64,000 nucleotides of DNA from Paramarasmius palmivorus (Eukaryota > Basidiomycota > Agaricomycetes > Agaricales > Marasmiaceae). The stretch covers positions 186,001-250,000 of the forward strand of contig JAYKXP010000076.1 in the NCBI GenBank assembly GCA_037176845.1. The letters run 5' to 3'. The notes below the pieces were generated by a model. The model did no database searches. It had not been told where the DNA came from and saw nothing but the letters and a program-made list of their open reading frames with translations. This document shows, piece after piece, positions 49,895-62,344 of the stretch (the first letter of the stretch is position 1; each line of letters opens with the position of its first letter). A program made the position numbers and the translations under genes.

Positions 49895-50067
49895 GCAGCT
49901 GCGGTCATTCAGTCGAGAATGATGATGATGATGATGGTCGATGTCAGAGGAACATAGCTTCCCACGGTGGATTGCATCGTTGTTCACTGTTCTACAACTG
50001 TATTGTATGTACAAGGTGTCATGTCATAATCTGGTACATTTTACCTGTTTACAGATATGTACGACTG

Positions 50068-51966
50068 TCAAAATTTCCCCCACAACTTGTGAATCATCAA
50101 GTGTCTCGTAATAAGCATCAGCATAACAGCCAGAATGACCATGGAACCTGTCGTTACATTTCAGCGTTCATGCGCAGTCCATGCGAAGCTAAAACAGGAC
50201 TCACCGGCATAATATCCGACCGCTTCAAACCCTCCTGTAGCATGATTGATTGCTCCAGAAATAGGTGGACCCACTAAGGCCCCGATGGCACCTATGCTCA
50301 ATACCATGCCACTCCGCCTCCCAATGTCGTGCATCTCTCCCATTGCAAAAAGAGGCATCATGAACGAGGAGACATAGGATCCAGTCATGAACCTTGCGTT
50401 TCGTGTCAACTTGTGGAATATACAATGTAAAACCAAAACATACCCATAGATAACCGAAATGACGACAAACGAGGCTTGAGTACGTGCAAAGGGCCACGCA
50501 AAGGTGAGTATACCCGCTATGAGTGTTGTCGGGGCCATGAAGTTGATCGGACCAATCCTATCCGCGAGGAAGCCTGCAGTGATCCTCCCTAATCCCGATG
50601 AAGCATTCGCTATGGCTACCAGGTAGAACGAAAAATCTTCAGATATTCCAGCCTTGACAGCGCTGATATCGATGTAGGTTAAAGCTGTCGCGATATTCAT
50701 CACCCAGTTTGAAAGCGCGGCCAAGAACAGAGACATACCGGTATACAACCCCAGAAAGTTCACGAATGCAGCGAGTGCCCATATGGTGAACGGCGGAAAT
50801 TTGAACGCAGCGAGGTTGAGCATACCACCATTTGCGTGTTTGGGTGGCAGACGCCTTGCAAGCGTCAGATTTGGGATGGCCAAGCAGAAGAGGAGAATAA
50901 AGCCGAGAATGCGCATCGCCCAAGGGAAGCTAGGGAGACGAGTAAGTATTAGGACCTCCAGGTAGACCAGCAACTCACCCAACTTCGGCAATAAGCCTTC
51001 GTGTTGCTATCGGGAACACTGTTCCTCCAACGGAAGACCCCGTAGCGACTAGCCCCATAGCAAGACCTCTCCTCTTCCTAAACCATTGTCCAATTAGCGC
51101 CAGCATAGGTGCAAAGGCACATCCGCAAGCGGCCTACAACGTGCAATGAGAAACATGTCGGGGGCCGAGGCGGACAAGAGTGGTACTGTACCCCCTGCAA
51201 AACCCCTTGACAGAGTATGAGTTGCCAGTATGTTGTGCATTGTGCTGTGATGAATGAGGCTACAACCACAAGGACACTAAAGCAGAAGAATGGGAACCTA
51301 AAGGTTCCAAGGTCGAACAGTCGGCCAATCGGAAGAGCCGGGAAGAAGACCAAGGAATACTGAGAAACCGATGATAAGCTGCATGCTCACGGAGGGCCAC
51401 AAAGGAAAGCCTACCTGAACGGAGCCGATCCAAGCACTACGATGGAAGAGTCACTAGCTGTGATAAGGTGCTGGGGAATGGGCTTACATGGTTGATGGCG
51501 AGTAATCCTTGAGTAGCACTTCCTCATAGTATGATTGAAACGCCTGCGCAGAGCAACGGGAATCCATCAGACATCGTTAAGCGGCAGAAATATGATCCAC
51601 CTACGCCCCATGCGTTCACAAATCCAAATCTGCAATGCGTATGTCAGCTATCCACTATGAACCCCGATCATAAATCACGAACGTGGCTATCCCAGTAAAA
51701 AAAGCCTGTTTAAACTCAGTTCAGGGAACCGAAGAAAACCGTTGACTATAACTCACGCCAACAACGATTAGCCACGCCCTTAATCCACCGTCTGGAAAGT
51801 CGATAGCAGCAGCTGGGGTAGGAGCAGTTTCTTCAACCTCTAGTGTTAACGCGTCAACTTGTGCCCACTCTTTAATCTCTTTCGTGTTGATAGACTCTTC
51901 TCTCCCCGAGACGCTCCCTATCTCCACGGAATCCTCTCTCTGCATGGTGCAGTCTAGCGAAGGCAT
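50068..51966 (-). CDS. MFS transporter, monocarboxylate-porter type (copy 2)
   Basis: Roughly nine or ten exons, with the start MPSLDCTMQRED at 51966 (an alternative Met is nine codons upstream) and the stop TGA at 50068-50070. Order of landmarks: FPDGGLRAWLIVVG, GFVNAWGAFQSYYEE, AWIGSVQ, VFFPALPIGRLFDLG, LCQGVLQG, GLVATGSSVGGTVFPIA, MRILGFILLFCLAIPNLTLA, ARRLPPKHANGG, DISAVKAGISEDFSFYLVAI, ASSGLGRI, MGEMHDIGRRSGMVL, GALVGPPISGAI and TRHLMIHKLWGKF. About 450 residues with twelve helices; plasma membrane, substrate unknown. Very close to copy 3 at 60.6-62.3 kb (same PALPIGRLFDLG, ARRLPPK and GPPISGAIN blocks), so these two are the younger pair. Confidence 0.88.
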
Positions 51967-54900
51967 CTTGATTTGGGAGCGATCAGCAAACAATTAGATA
52001 TACAGGATACATAGAACACCTCACCTGGGCGGGAAAGGGCAGAAAGGGAGGCAAGGCAAGCACACCATATCCCGGTTTTAAAAGCCCGAGCTAGTCAGAC
52101 TCATACAGGATCACAATCACTCGATTGCATTTCCTGTCGTCAAGCACCGAATGACAGAGACGCATGTTGGCATTCTTCTGTTCTGAAACGTCCTTCTATA
52201 GAACGTGAGTTTTACATTGCAATGGTATACTGTGTGAAAAGAAAAGACCCACCTGAACTTCTTCCGTCGGAGTGTGATGGCAATGCTAGGAGCAGTTTGT
52301 ACGTAGTGCGCCATTTATAGACGAAGCATAACACCATACACGTCGGACTCGTACGTCGATGACTAGTCCGAAGCGCAGAGGTGTAGCTAGAAAACTTTTC
52401 ACTTGAGGTTTGGAAAAGAAAGAGAGAACGAGTCTATTTACCTGCGTATAACGGCCTTGTTGAGCCTCCCGAGATTTGATGTCATCATTGGCTAACTGAA
52501 TTGAGGAAGCGTGTTGCATCTGCGGATGTTGATTTACGTTCGGTCAGCTTACATGTAGCACCCATATGCTTGAGGAAACGTACTTCTTGCGAGATCAGTG
52601 ATTGATGTTGAGAAGCCGATTTGAGCCCCCCATACCTGCATTTTCACTGGGTTCCGGTTGCTGAGCAGCAAAAAAAGAGTGAATACGAATAGATATGATG
52701 TGTACGAGTCATTGCGGGTTGAAAAGCTCTGACGAATAGCAGATCGCCGCCTATAGGATAAATGACTTTGGCCCCTGGTATGAAAAGAAGGCTAGGTAAG
52801 TATTCCGAGGATCATGAGCGGCGGTGAAGTGAGGTTCTATCGGAAAGGATGATCGAGTCTGGAAATCAATCAAAAACCTACTTCCAGCGTAAACTAGTGG
52901 GGACGATCAGAATGAAGAGGTTGTTGAAGTAGCATTGCATATACTCACGACATTCAATGAATTCCACTAGGTTCGATTTGTCGGGCTCAGCCGTTTGGTC
53001 CATGCAATAATATTGCGCACGAAGAACGATGCCGCAAGGATGACTCGATAGACTAACGTCGCGGAGATATCGGCAACTCTCAAACTGTCCCTAAAATATG
53101 ATTAGCAGGTTCAGATCCATTCAAGGAATCACCATACGCACGACGCTGGCATTCAGAGTCATCTCCTTTAACACAAGCTCTCATTTTCGCATATCTTCAC
53201 TTCTTTAACCCTCGTACCGCTTGTTGGTTCGGAATCCCAGCTCTGAGCTTATGTACCGAGCAATGATAGCACGGATGGCGTAGAATAGAGGCGTTGAAGA
53301 TAACGATTCTCTGTTAGCTTGCTGAGATTGTTCCAAAGTCGCAGTTCTATAAGAATTGAGCACGACGGCATACAAAAATGACCGGAGGACTCACTACTGC
53401 ACCAAGAAAAAAAGATCCTCCACTGCCTTTCTCGCCGGTCTTTTGTGTGAGATCAGAAAATAAGGTATCTGATGTTTGAGAGCTCTTCCGTGACGGCTCT
53501 GAAGTGGTGGAGCTCGAAAGCGAAAACCGCTGCTGAGCTGAGCGCTGATCGAGATCTCTCACGCGCTTCTTTCCCACCTACTATCATCACGGCAACATAT
53601 TCATTCACGAGGTATCTGAGGTTCTTTTCGGTATTTATTTAGTCAAACGGTCTCAATGTTTCACTTTTTAGGCCGGAAAAAAGTATGCAACGAGGATCTC
53701 CGTCTAGAACCATGTAAACTGGGAATCGGGAAATCTCAGGCGAACAAAGGATAGTAAAGTTTGCACAAATCTAGCCAATGTGAGCCTTACAACGGCTGAC
53801 GCACGATGTTCTTGGTCCATTTGAGAACTCGCTTTGCAGAGCTAAAAGAGGCACCTGAACTAGATTGTTCGGGAGAATGCATGGAGGTCTGGGTGAGAAA
53901 TTACTGCACGTCGTCACCGAACGTATATAACAACAATGCAGGGTGGAGGCATGTTCCGCTAGCGAAAGCTGCGCACGACTGCTAAATCTGGTCTGACTGC
54001 CTCCAGTTAAGGGAAACAGCGTGGTCAAAATTACACGATATGTGTCCATGTGAGCCGTATCGTACAGAAATTCCCGTAGAAGTGCTGATGAAACTTCTAT
54101 CAATGGGCGTTACAAGGATGTTATTGTGCCGTTGAACAGTTCAGGAGCATAGACTCTCTATTTCCATCACGCATGTGATCCATAAAATGCATAATATCAG
54201 CATAGCCCAAAGCGCTAGTACTGGTGCTCAAGCAGGTATGGTATTACTGAACCCTTCAAGTTGAGCGAACTACTAACAGTTGCACAACTAATAGCACCAT
54301 GCGAGCCGGTTGGCATCAGTACTCGGTCCCCATACGCTTTTCTAAAAGGCCTTAGAAGGCTGACCGATATCACAACTTATAAGTTTTCGCTTACAATATG
54401 GCCGCGTCATTCGTTAATGATAGCTGACTATTCCCTTGGGCTTCATAACACGACTCGCTACGTATGTGGGCGTCAGCACGTTAGCGTTCACTGTCTATGC
54501 CATTTTCGGATGTGAGTCCGTCTTCACAAACGGAGATGATTTCTCACTCAGTACGTACCTCCAGGTTCTAGTCTACCGTTCTCTGGGTATGACCAACCCG
54601 ATGAATAGATGCAATTGCAAATACACCCTGTGTCAATATACCCAGTTTAGTTAACACCATTGAAGATGGTAGACGAGTGGAGCTACAACTTGAAGGACTT
54701 GCAACTTTTCTTGTACCCTCTTCCAATTCTTAGCTAACATTTTTCAGTCAAGACATTGCGGAGGTAGGACCATACCGATGCACGACCACCAGCAAGCCAG
54801 CGCGTCCGGTTCCCAACCAGACTGGTATTTAGGGCTCTCGTCAAGACGTTGACAACGTCGTCTAGACCTGTATGTTACCTGTATATCGATTGACACGCCC

Positions 54901-55791
54901 TATCACCTTCCCCTTCCTCTCTGTCCGTACGTCCCTACCACCTCTACGGCATTCATAAAACATTTTCGTATCATACTAATTGTGTTAAAAGCCTTTGGTC
55001 GCGCCCTGCGCTGCCCCACCTCCGTCCATGGTCCTCCGTAGGTCATGAATAGTCGTCATTGAGTCTTCAATTGACTGGCAATCCTCCCGAATTACCAGAC
55101 GGCGGAATCGAATCATCACTCGCTATCAGCGACAATTACCGGTCGGGACGGCTTCCGAGTTGGGGTGTCTCGGGAACAGTAATCATAGATCCTTGGACTC
55201 CTCTGTCCCTGACAACTGTTAACGCTTTCGGTGAGTCTATTATATTTGAATTATTTTCCTGTAGGTATTCCTACGGCTAAAAGCTGCTGTGCCTCACAAC
55301 ATACTATTGAAGGTGCTCGATTTACTTTCGATTTGGTATAACGATACACCCGGATTTGTCGTGCGATGTCTGAGGTTCGGGAAACCAACGGAGAACACAG
55401 TCGATAGCCAGCCGGAATGGATGTGAGAATATGGTAAGATCTCAGGTACGTTTTTCCTAGCGATTGTCCGAATAAATTGTTGGTCTATTCATTTATAGGG
55501 TATATATATATAAATTGCAATAGTCAAGATTGAAAGCAAGTTACTCACGATACATTGGCCCTGCAATCGATGTTCTCGGTTTACTGAATGTATCAGCGCC
55601 CGCCAAGCAAGAGTGACCCACGAATGCTGGCATTGTCAAAATTGTGTAATTTTAGGTTTTTAAAGTCAGGACTTTCGAATGTTCAGAGACTTGCATAATA
55701 ATCCCATTGGCAGGGCCTTTGGGACCCGGGTGGCTATAACATAAAGGGAAACCACCTCTTACACTTTCCTTCCCTTGACTACTCGTTCAAC
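51967..55791. other. Intergenic with weak coding signal on minus strand
   Basis: About 3.8 kb. Between 52.1 and 53.6 kb the minus strand shows several coding-like segments with splice-like borders (for example SASQHQSLISQE joining MQHASSIQLANDDIKSRE, and QRSAQQRFSLSSSTTSEPSR), but I could not assemble one consistent frame or name a family. It may be a fast-evolving multi-exon gene. From 53.6 to 55.8 kb only short frames are seen. A hydrophobic plus-strand piece at 54448-54510 (FITRLATYVGVSTLAF) could be a remnant. Confidence 0.35.
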
Positions 55792-57081
55792 ATGAACACC
55801 CAACTTGCTGCATCATGTTCGTAGGTCATCGTTATCGTTTAATTGTTCGAAATTGACATCACGCGGAGCACAGGCCTTGGGCTTGGCATGTCTTTATACG
55901 ATATGTATATTGTACATCAAAAAGAGAAGGCATTTATCTGGAGGTGACTATATCACTGTCGAAACGGTAGTATGGCTAAAGTCAAGCCTGATCCCAGATC
56001 CCCTTTTGTCTTGACACCAGTTAAGGTTCTATATCTGCTAGCAAGATATTTCGCGTTGGCCTTCCATCTGTAAACCGAATTGTTACAACTCATATTATGA
56101 AGCTCATTGAGTACTTTTTCTCAGGAGCAATGTTGCACTTTCGGTAGTATGGCGACGTCGATATACCGTCATACCAACACACCAATGCGTATGGTATCTC
56201 ATAGCCAAAGCTACTGTGACCTATGCTGTCCTTGGGATGCTGCACTTGATATTGATGCTTCGAAGTGGGATTCACCTCCTCTTTTCATATTCCCCGACTA
56301 ATTGTATCCCTTCCAGTATATGCGCTTTACGACAGAAGCCTAAAGGTCGCACTATCCCTGTCGCTCCTATACACCTTGCGGTTGTCCGTGGCTGTTTGGA
56401 CAGCAACGACATCTTCGAATGTGTATTCTCTCACGTTCGACCCTGTTTGTCGTACTCTCAAGGCACTTGATGCAGAACCTGCAATTGCAGTTTTTGTGTA
56501 GGTTTCCTGCAATGACTATGTGTGGCCCGGTGCACTGACTGGATACATGGGCAGAGGCGGCGAAACTCTGACGCAGATTGTAATTCACACTCTCACGTAC
56601 AAGAAGACCTTTGCATTGAGAAGGGCATGGTCAATAGCCCCAGCGCTGGCCTCTGTGGTAAATAGGGACGGCTTTTATGTATTCATCACGGTTTTCGGTG
56701 AGTCTCAATTGATAAAATCTCGAGCCAGCAACAATAACATATGAAAGGTGCTCTAATTGCTGTTGTAGTTGGTTCGTATGAAAGGGGGACGGGCGCCCTT
56801 ATGATATTCCCGTAAGTTGGCGATCATATAGCCCGCAACCGTGACCTCGAGATGACCGAGCGCGTCTAGTGTCTTCATCTTTTTGATTTCTTGCATCGTA
56901 AGTTGTGTTATCTTTTACAATCGTTGAGTTCCCAAATAACATCAGAAAGGTTTGTCGCATTATATTGAACCTTCAAAACCTCGATCTGGATGCACTGGGA
57001 TCGGAAGATATAGTGTTTTCCACGATAAATACTGCTTGGGATACACGGACATTTGATGGTAACAATATGGCCATAAAGTAG
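55792..57081 (+). CDS. DUF6533 domain seven-helix membrane protein
   Basis: About nine short exons assemble to roughly 300 residues with no break. The start is MNTQLAASC at 55792 and the stop TAG at 57079-57081. The DUF6533 signature is plain: LGLGMSLYDMYIVHQKEKAF, IWRSPFVLTPVKVLYLLARY, FALAFHL. Helices follow in KATVTYAVLGMLHLILMLRI then YALYDRS, ALSLSLLYTLRLSVAVW, PAIAVFVGGETLTQIVIHTL, ALRRAWSIAPALASVVNRDG with YVFITVFG, ALIAVVVG and VFIFLISCIVCRIILNLQ. The order (YD..LT..E, LLNRY, LR.YALY, RRDG..YF, RIILNL) matches this agaricomycete family; function unknown, possibly receptor-like. Most exons are under 160 bases, so no long open frame marks the gene. Confidence 0.8.
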
Positions 57082-57438
57082 CTGGACCTACCGTATTAAA
57101 GATTAAAGAGTATAAGTTGACGTGTGAGTTAACGGTAGTGGGTTGACGCGTGCTCCTACTATCACCCACGTGATGCGAAACTTTCACTGAGTATTAGTCA
57201 ATTCTCGGTGCCACGTTTCTGGGTAATACTTAACCACCACCATCACAGACGCATCGTGGAGAATATCCTAAAGGCTCCCACAGTGACCCAACTGAATAAA
57301 ACTGCAATTCAAGTCGAGAGCCAGAGCTCGTGAAAACTATAGTAAGTTATTATTTCAGTGGTAATAGCAGTCCGTGATAGTGACCGCTTCTGAACTTACG
57401 AAGGCCTCTAAGAGCGGCCTTTCGACGCCGCTAGGAAA
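57082..57438. other. Intergenic between tandem genes
   Basis: About 360 bases between the DUF6533 gene and the F-box gene, both plus. Nothing recognised. Confidence 0.4.
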
Positions 57439-58952
57439 ATGCTAGGACGTGTCTCGAGAATATCTACCCTGCCGCCCGAACTTCTCTTAGAGGTCTTTGA
57501 GCAAGTGGTAGCGAGCACATACAGGTCCTCGGATGTACACTCGGGTATATGGACACTGATGGAAGTGTGTAGCTCCTGGAGAAAACTTGTGCGGTCTTCT
57601 TCGATCTTATGGAGCTATATAGCGGTTCGTCGAGACAGCTCTCTACATCTAGAAACATTCCTCGAGCGTTCGGCCAATCGTCCACTCATGGTCATGTTTC
57701 ACAAGAATATACCCTCGTCTCTCCTGGACAAAGTAATGCTCCAGTCACACAGGTGGCGAGAGGCACATTTACTGCTGTCCTCGCAGCAGCTTACATCGCT
57801 GAATCGCGTCCGACAGTTTCCGGTCCTCCGAAGAATGACTCTGGTAGTCTGTAGAAGCCACGAGGAAATCCCGGCTGCCCCTGTTGCAATCAGTGACGCA
57901 CCCTGCTTAATCGAGTTTGCGGGAGACATCTGTATCACAGGTATTCGACTGGCCTTGCCATGGTCGCAACTTACCTTGCTGGAGTTGGACGAAAGTCGCG
58001 GAAGCCTTTCGCTTTTACCATCGATTCCAGAAGGCGATTTAGGGTCGGAACATTTGGAATTACCATCACTACGTGTCATCCATTCCATCGATGAGCCTCC
58101 AGCTCTGGAGGGGCTCCTCGTCCCCAACCTTCAGCATATTATCCTATCTCATGGTCAGGACCCTTTTGGCGACGGTGCTTCAGGAAATCAAAGAATTTAT
58201 TATCATACTTTCCGGCTACTCCAGCGATCACGCTGTGCTATCCAAACAGTCGAGTTTCGGGTACCTACGCATGGCACAAAGCTGTCTTCACGGGGTGTGG
58301 AGCGCATTCTGCAACAGTCCCGGTCCGTACAGGAGGTCCGCTTTGTCGTTGCCCACATAAGCAGTATCTCGAATATTGACTGGGGCCATCTCGGGACTTC
58401 GTTTACCTTTGAACGACTTCAAACCCTGTCTTTCCGTGTTGCTAGACATAGGGCATTTTTCGAGGAGTCTGGAATGCTTGTCCCGGAGATAAACAGGACA
58501 TTGGACGAGGATACCAAGGAGTATTTCAGGGACTCTGACATGGATTTGAGGGTGCTGGAAGAATACAGGCGTAACGGTGGCGCTCTCTTGGATATGTTAG
58601 AGAGTCGGTCGAGACTCCCCGAGCTCCAGAACGTTTACCTTGACTTTGCCGACTCTCCGTACTTGCACTGGTTCACAGTTCCACAAGTCGTCGATAGATT
58701 ACGACGATTAGTAATTCGTGACATGGTGTATGTGCAGATCCAAGGAGTCAATTTCTCTAAGCTTGTGAGTAGAGATCGGATTTCTTAGATTGGCTTTGTG
58801 CTAATCTTTCTTAGTCATTTGTAGGCTGGATATTTTCCGAAGCGGTCTCTTTTTCTAGACGTGTCCGCTCACACCTTACTCAATTGCTATGGGCTTTCTT
58901 TGTTCTGCTTCTCATTGGTCCTATATTCATTCCTGGGTACCACATAGGATGA
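57439..58952 (+). CDS. F-box protein with predicted C-terminal membrane helix
   Basis: The F-box is at residues ~9-60 (ISTLPPELLLEVFEQVV, VCSSWRKLVRSSSILWSYI), the usual agaricomycete F-box-like form, followed by about 380 residues with irregular leucine-rich strands (LTLLELDESRGSLSLL, LPSLRVIHSIDEPP, VPNLQHIIL). F-box proteins bind Skp1 and bring targets to SCF ubiquitin ligases. The open frame ends at 58788, but a canonical 50-base intron (58765-58814, GTGAGT donor, TGCTAAT branch, CTTAG acceptor) fits exactly before that stop. It leads into SFVGWIFSEAVSFSRR and LLWAFFVLLLIGPIFIPG, a clear hydrophobic helix, ending at 58952. Without the intron the protein has 449 residues; with it, about 487. 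I prefer the spliced form. Confidence 0.7.
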
Positions 58953-58965
58953 TATCACACTAAAA

Positions 58966-59847
58966 TCAACATTCCTGATAGATATACCCGCTACTTCCAC
59001 TGGGAACAACTTCCACATCCCGATAAATAATAGAAATTTGACTTCCCCTCGCCGCACACGCATCATTGAAATTTACCAACCCATTCTGCTCCAAATCCTC
59101 ATTATAATACTCAATCTCGATCACATTTCCCCCGTACACATCCGTATAGGAATCACACTCATCCCAAACCTGGCATTCCTCCGCCAAAGCAAAGTCAAAC
59201 CCGACCTGTGTCTTTCCTTGACTACCCAATTCCCCTCCGGTGTTCTTTTGACCAAAGGCCAAACCGATGGAATGCGCATGGTCTGCGAGCAATTTCGCGT
59301 AAGCGAGGTTGTTGGTTTTAGTGAGTAAACCATTGGAACGGGTGAACGTGTCGAGATTGTCAGGTTCAATAGCGTTGAAACCCTTTGATTGACACTCTGT
59401 GATCCAACCGTTAACGATGGTTGCAATTGCCTGCCGCTTGGCATCAGTGGACGTGTCGAGCAGGAATTCATCTGGCCAATCTGGGTCGCTAAAGTACCCG
59501 CCGTTGCGGTTGCGTAGAAGGAGGTGGTCGTTTGCGGAGGCTACATAAAACCTAGTCAGTTTCTATGGCGGGTAGCGATGCAAAGCTGAAGGCTTACATT
59601 GCCAAAACGACTGTTCGCCAGGTTGAGTCTGAAAAGCGTTCACGTAGCAGATGTTGTATTTCCCAGTGGCGGGAGAGTCTGTACGATCCCGACTGACGAC
59701 TGCGACATTGGAAGCGGGGGTGTAAGCACCACCAATTTGGTAGTCGAATTTGCCGTTGGCTGGAGGAGGCGTGACTGCTCTCTTGACGAGCGCAGCATTC
59801 GAAAAAGAGACGAGAGCTACGAGGAGAGGTGCAATACAGGAGAGCAT
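58966..59847 (-). CDS. Secreted glycoside hydrolase, GH114-type
   Basis: Two exons joined at SFWQ|; intron about 59542-59598. Start MLSCIAPLLVALVSFSNAAL at 59847 is a clean signal peptide followed by VKR, a possible Kex2 site. Family landmarks: FDYQIGGAYTP, VVSRDR, YNICYVNAFQTQPGE, GYFSDPDWPDEFLLDTST, GFNAIEPDNLDTF, GLAFGQKNTGG and FALAEECQVWDECDSY, ending IYQEC. These fit the GH114 TIM barrel; the founding members are endo-alpha-1,4-polygalactosaminidases that cut galactosaminogalactan. Likely acidic residues are in EPDN and the EECQ region. Substrate here is inferred from family only. The 3' end lies just 13 bases from the F-box gene end (convergent). A TATA box is 38 bases upstream of the ATG. 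Confidence 0.85.
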
Positions 59848-59884
59848 GATCAATTTGCTGGGGTTGGTCGTAAGCCTAATGGCG

Positions 59885-59892
59885 TTTATATA
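59885..59892 (-). promoter_or_regulatory. TATA box of the GH114 gene
   Basis: TATATAAA on the minus strand, 38 bases upstream of the ATG at 59847. Suggests a regulated promoter with a very short 5' UTR. Confidence 0.45.
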
Positions 59893-60612
59893 GCCCAGAG
59901 GCTGCTTAGATGAGACCAACCTCTTGACCCCAGCTTCAGAAATCAATCAGTTTCAACACTATGGCCGCCTTTGCGATGATGATCTTTGTCAAACGTTCCT
60001 AGCGCTGAGGCTGGCATGACGACATTGCCCAATTCATAGTCGATTTCTCTGCATTTCAAGTTTTGAGCTAACGGCATTTCGTGGTTGAACGCGTTGTATT
60101 GCTGCTCGTCATACGGAGAAACTCAGTCAACACTTACATACTACGTACCATATGGACCCGAAACACAAGACTCTGGACGTCGGAATCCTCTATAGAACTA
60201 GAATAGACCAGACTATGATGATCAGTATGAACGTAGATGGGTTTCAGCGTTCCATAAGTTAGATCACTATAATATCAACGCCCTGGTTCCTACATATTCC
60301 CAAAAGACGTTCGTACGATGACATGCCCAATTTCTCGCCGTCGCCGCAAACAGCCGCTGGCACTAGCTGCTCCGTTTCCCGATGTCGGAAGCCAAGCATC
60401 CGTGGCAAACCGTGGCAGAGGTCCAGCCTCAACGCCACGCAAAGGTTTTATGCAGCTTTCCAAAACATTAAGCTCCGTGTTCTATGATCTATCAATTAAG
60501 TTACATACACACCAAACCTTACCATCCTTGGTAAATCCAGAATCCATATCCATTCCCAGTCAAACCGACTGAGGAGAGCGATGTTTGTCAACGCTTCCGT
60601 GATCAAGAGCGT
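59893..60612. other. Intergenic, no gene seen
   Basis: About 720 bases between the GH114 promoter and the end of MFS gene 3. A plus frame at 60318-60572 has no family motif. Confidence 0.4.
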
Positions 60613-62344
60613 TCAAAATCTTCCCCACAGTCTCCTCAAAATCAAATGCCTCGTAATCAACATTAACACCACGCTGATCACTACCATTGACCCAGCATAA
60701 TACGCCACCTTCTCATATCCTCCGGTAGCCTTATTTATTGCTCCCGATATCGGCGGGCCGACGAGCGCGCCTATGGCGCCTACGCTTAGGAACATGCCTG
60801 CGCGTCGACCAATGTCTTGGATTTCGCCCATCTCGAAGAGGGGGAGAGACGATGAGGAGACGTAGGTTCCGCACATGAAGCCATATACAACAGCAACAGC
60901 GATAAGCGAGCCTAGGTCGTGTGCGAAAGGCCATGCATAGGTGAGAATACCGGCGAGGAAGGTTGTTGGGGCGATGAAATTGAGTGGGCCTGAAAAACAT
61001 ACTCCTTCAGCAAAGGGACACAAGGAAGAAATGACATCAAGAGATACGTACCAACTTTGTCGGTGACCAAAGCAGCTGTAAGCCGTCCAAGTCCCGAACT
61101 AGCATTCGCGATTGACAAGAGGTAGAAAGACAGGTCCGGGGATACACCGATGCTTAGAGCCGCAACGTCGATGTAGGTCAGAACTGATATCATCGTCAGC
61201 CTTTTACCACAGACATGGAACCGGTACGTACCCGTGTACAACCCCAAATAGGTGAACAACGCTCCCAGCGTGTAAATCGTAAATGGAGCCGACTTGAACA
61301 ATGCCCAGTTAAACAGTCCGCCTTTCACATTCTTTGGCGGTAGTCGCCTCGCCAAGGTGAGGTTGGGGATGGACAGAGCAAAGAGTAGGATGAAGCCGAG
61401 GATACGCATTGTCCATGGGAACCTGTTAGAGGTGACACAGAATTAGAATGTGACAGCTGGGAATGAGATGGTGTGAACGTACCCAACTTTAGCTATGAGC
61501 TGCCTCGTGGCAATAGGAAACACGGTACCTCCAGCGGAAGAGCCAACAGCCATTAATCCCATAGCTAGACCTCGTCTTCGTCTGAACCAGTGGCCAATGA
61601 TGCCTACTGTAGGACCAAAAAGGCAGCCACTTGCAATCTATCAAGGTAAGCTCATTAGCACGGAAGAGAGTGGTGCAACGAAAAGGACATACGCCAGTGA
61701 GAAGACCCTGACACAAGATGAAATGCCAATACTGGGTGCATTGGGCAGTGAGGAAGGCTGACAGGACGATGCAGGCACTAGAAATGAGGAAGGGGATTTT
61801 GAAGTATCCGAGGTCGAACAGACGACCTATGGGAAGTGCGGGGAAGAAAACGAGGGCGTATTGGATAGAGCCGATCCAAGCACTAGAATACTCGATTAGG
61901 CAGCAAAAAACGCGAGCTGCGCATAGAAAACTCACATAGACGATGGAGAGTAGTTTTGGAGCAGTGTTTCTTCATAATACGATTGAAAGACCTGTTCACT
62001 TCATCAACCCATGTGCTTCAGGGCCCGAGAAAGACAGCTTACACCCCATGAATTGACATAGCCAAAGCTGAAAAAGGTACCATGAGCTTCGGTGAACCAT
62101 AGGCAAGTAGTATAGCCACTAACGATGCAAACGTTGTACACGCTGTCTGAAACGAGTGTCAAAAACATTTCAACGCGTAGAAAAGTCTGCGTACCCCAAA
62201 CACAACTAGCCATGCCCGTAGTCCTCCATCTGGGTAATCGAAATCCGCCGCAACTTCTGTCTTGACCTCTTCCCTATCCTTGGATGCCCTCTCCTCTAAA
62301 TCTACTTCGGTTGTTACTGATTCTGCAGTTCGAGTTGCCGCCAT
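60613..62344 (-). CDS. MFS transporter, monocarboxylate-porter type (copy 3)
   Basis: About nine exons. Start MAATRTAESVTTEVDLEERA at 62344; stop TGA at 60613-60615. Landmarks: YPDGGLRAWLVVFG, a small exon TACTTFAS, FGYVNSWGVFQSYYEETLL, AWIGSIQYALVFFPALPIGR, LCQGLLTG, MAVGSSAGGTVFPIATRQL, MRILGFILLFALSIPNLTLA, ARRLPPKNVKGG, DVAALSIGVSPDLSFYLLSI, NASSGLGRL, MGEIQDIGRRAGMFLSVG, GPPISGAINKATGGYEKV and LITRHLILRRLWGRF. Near-identical in plan to copy 2, and sharing more with it than with copy 1. Twelve helices, plasma membrane, substrate unknown. All three MFS genes in the window are on the minus strand. Confidence 0.88.

Noticed and set aside
49918..49935. CAT/ATG trinucleotide repeat as a coding His run
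   Set aside because: It lies upstream of the METTL16-like start MHPRN, so it is more likely 5' UTR; the His-rich frame is not conserved in the family.
54400..54660. Possible bestrophin-like or DUF6533-like exon
   Set aside because: Only one hydrophobic stretch; the following sequence does not continue any family pattern.
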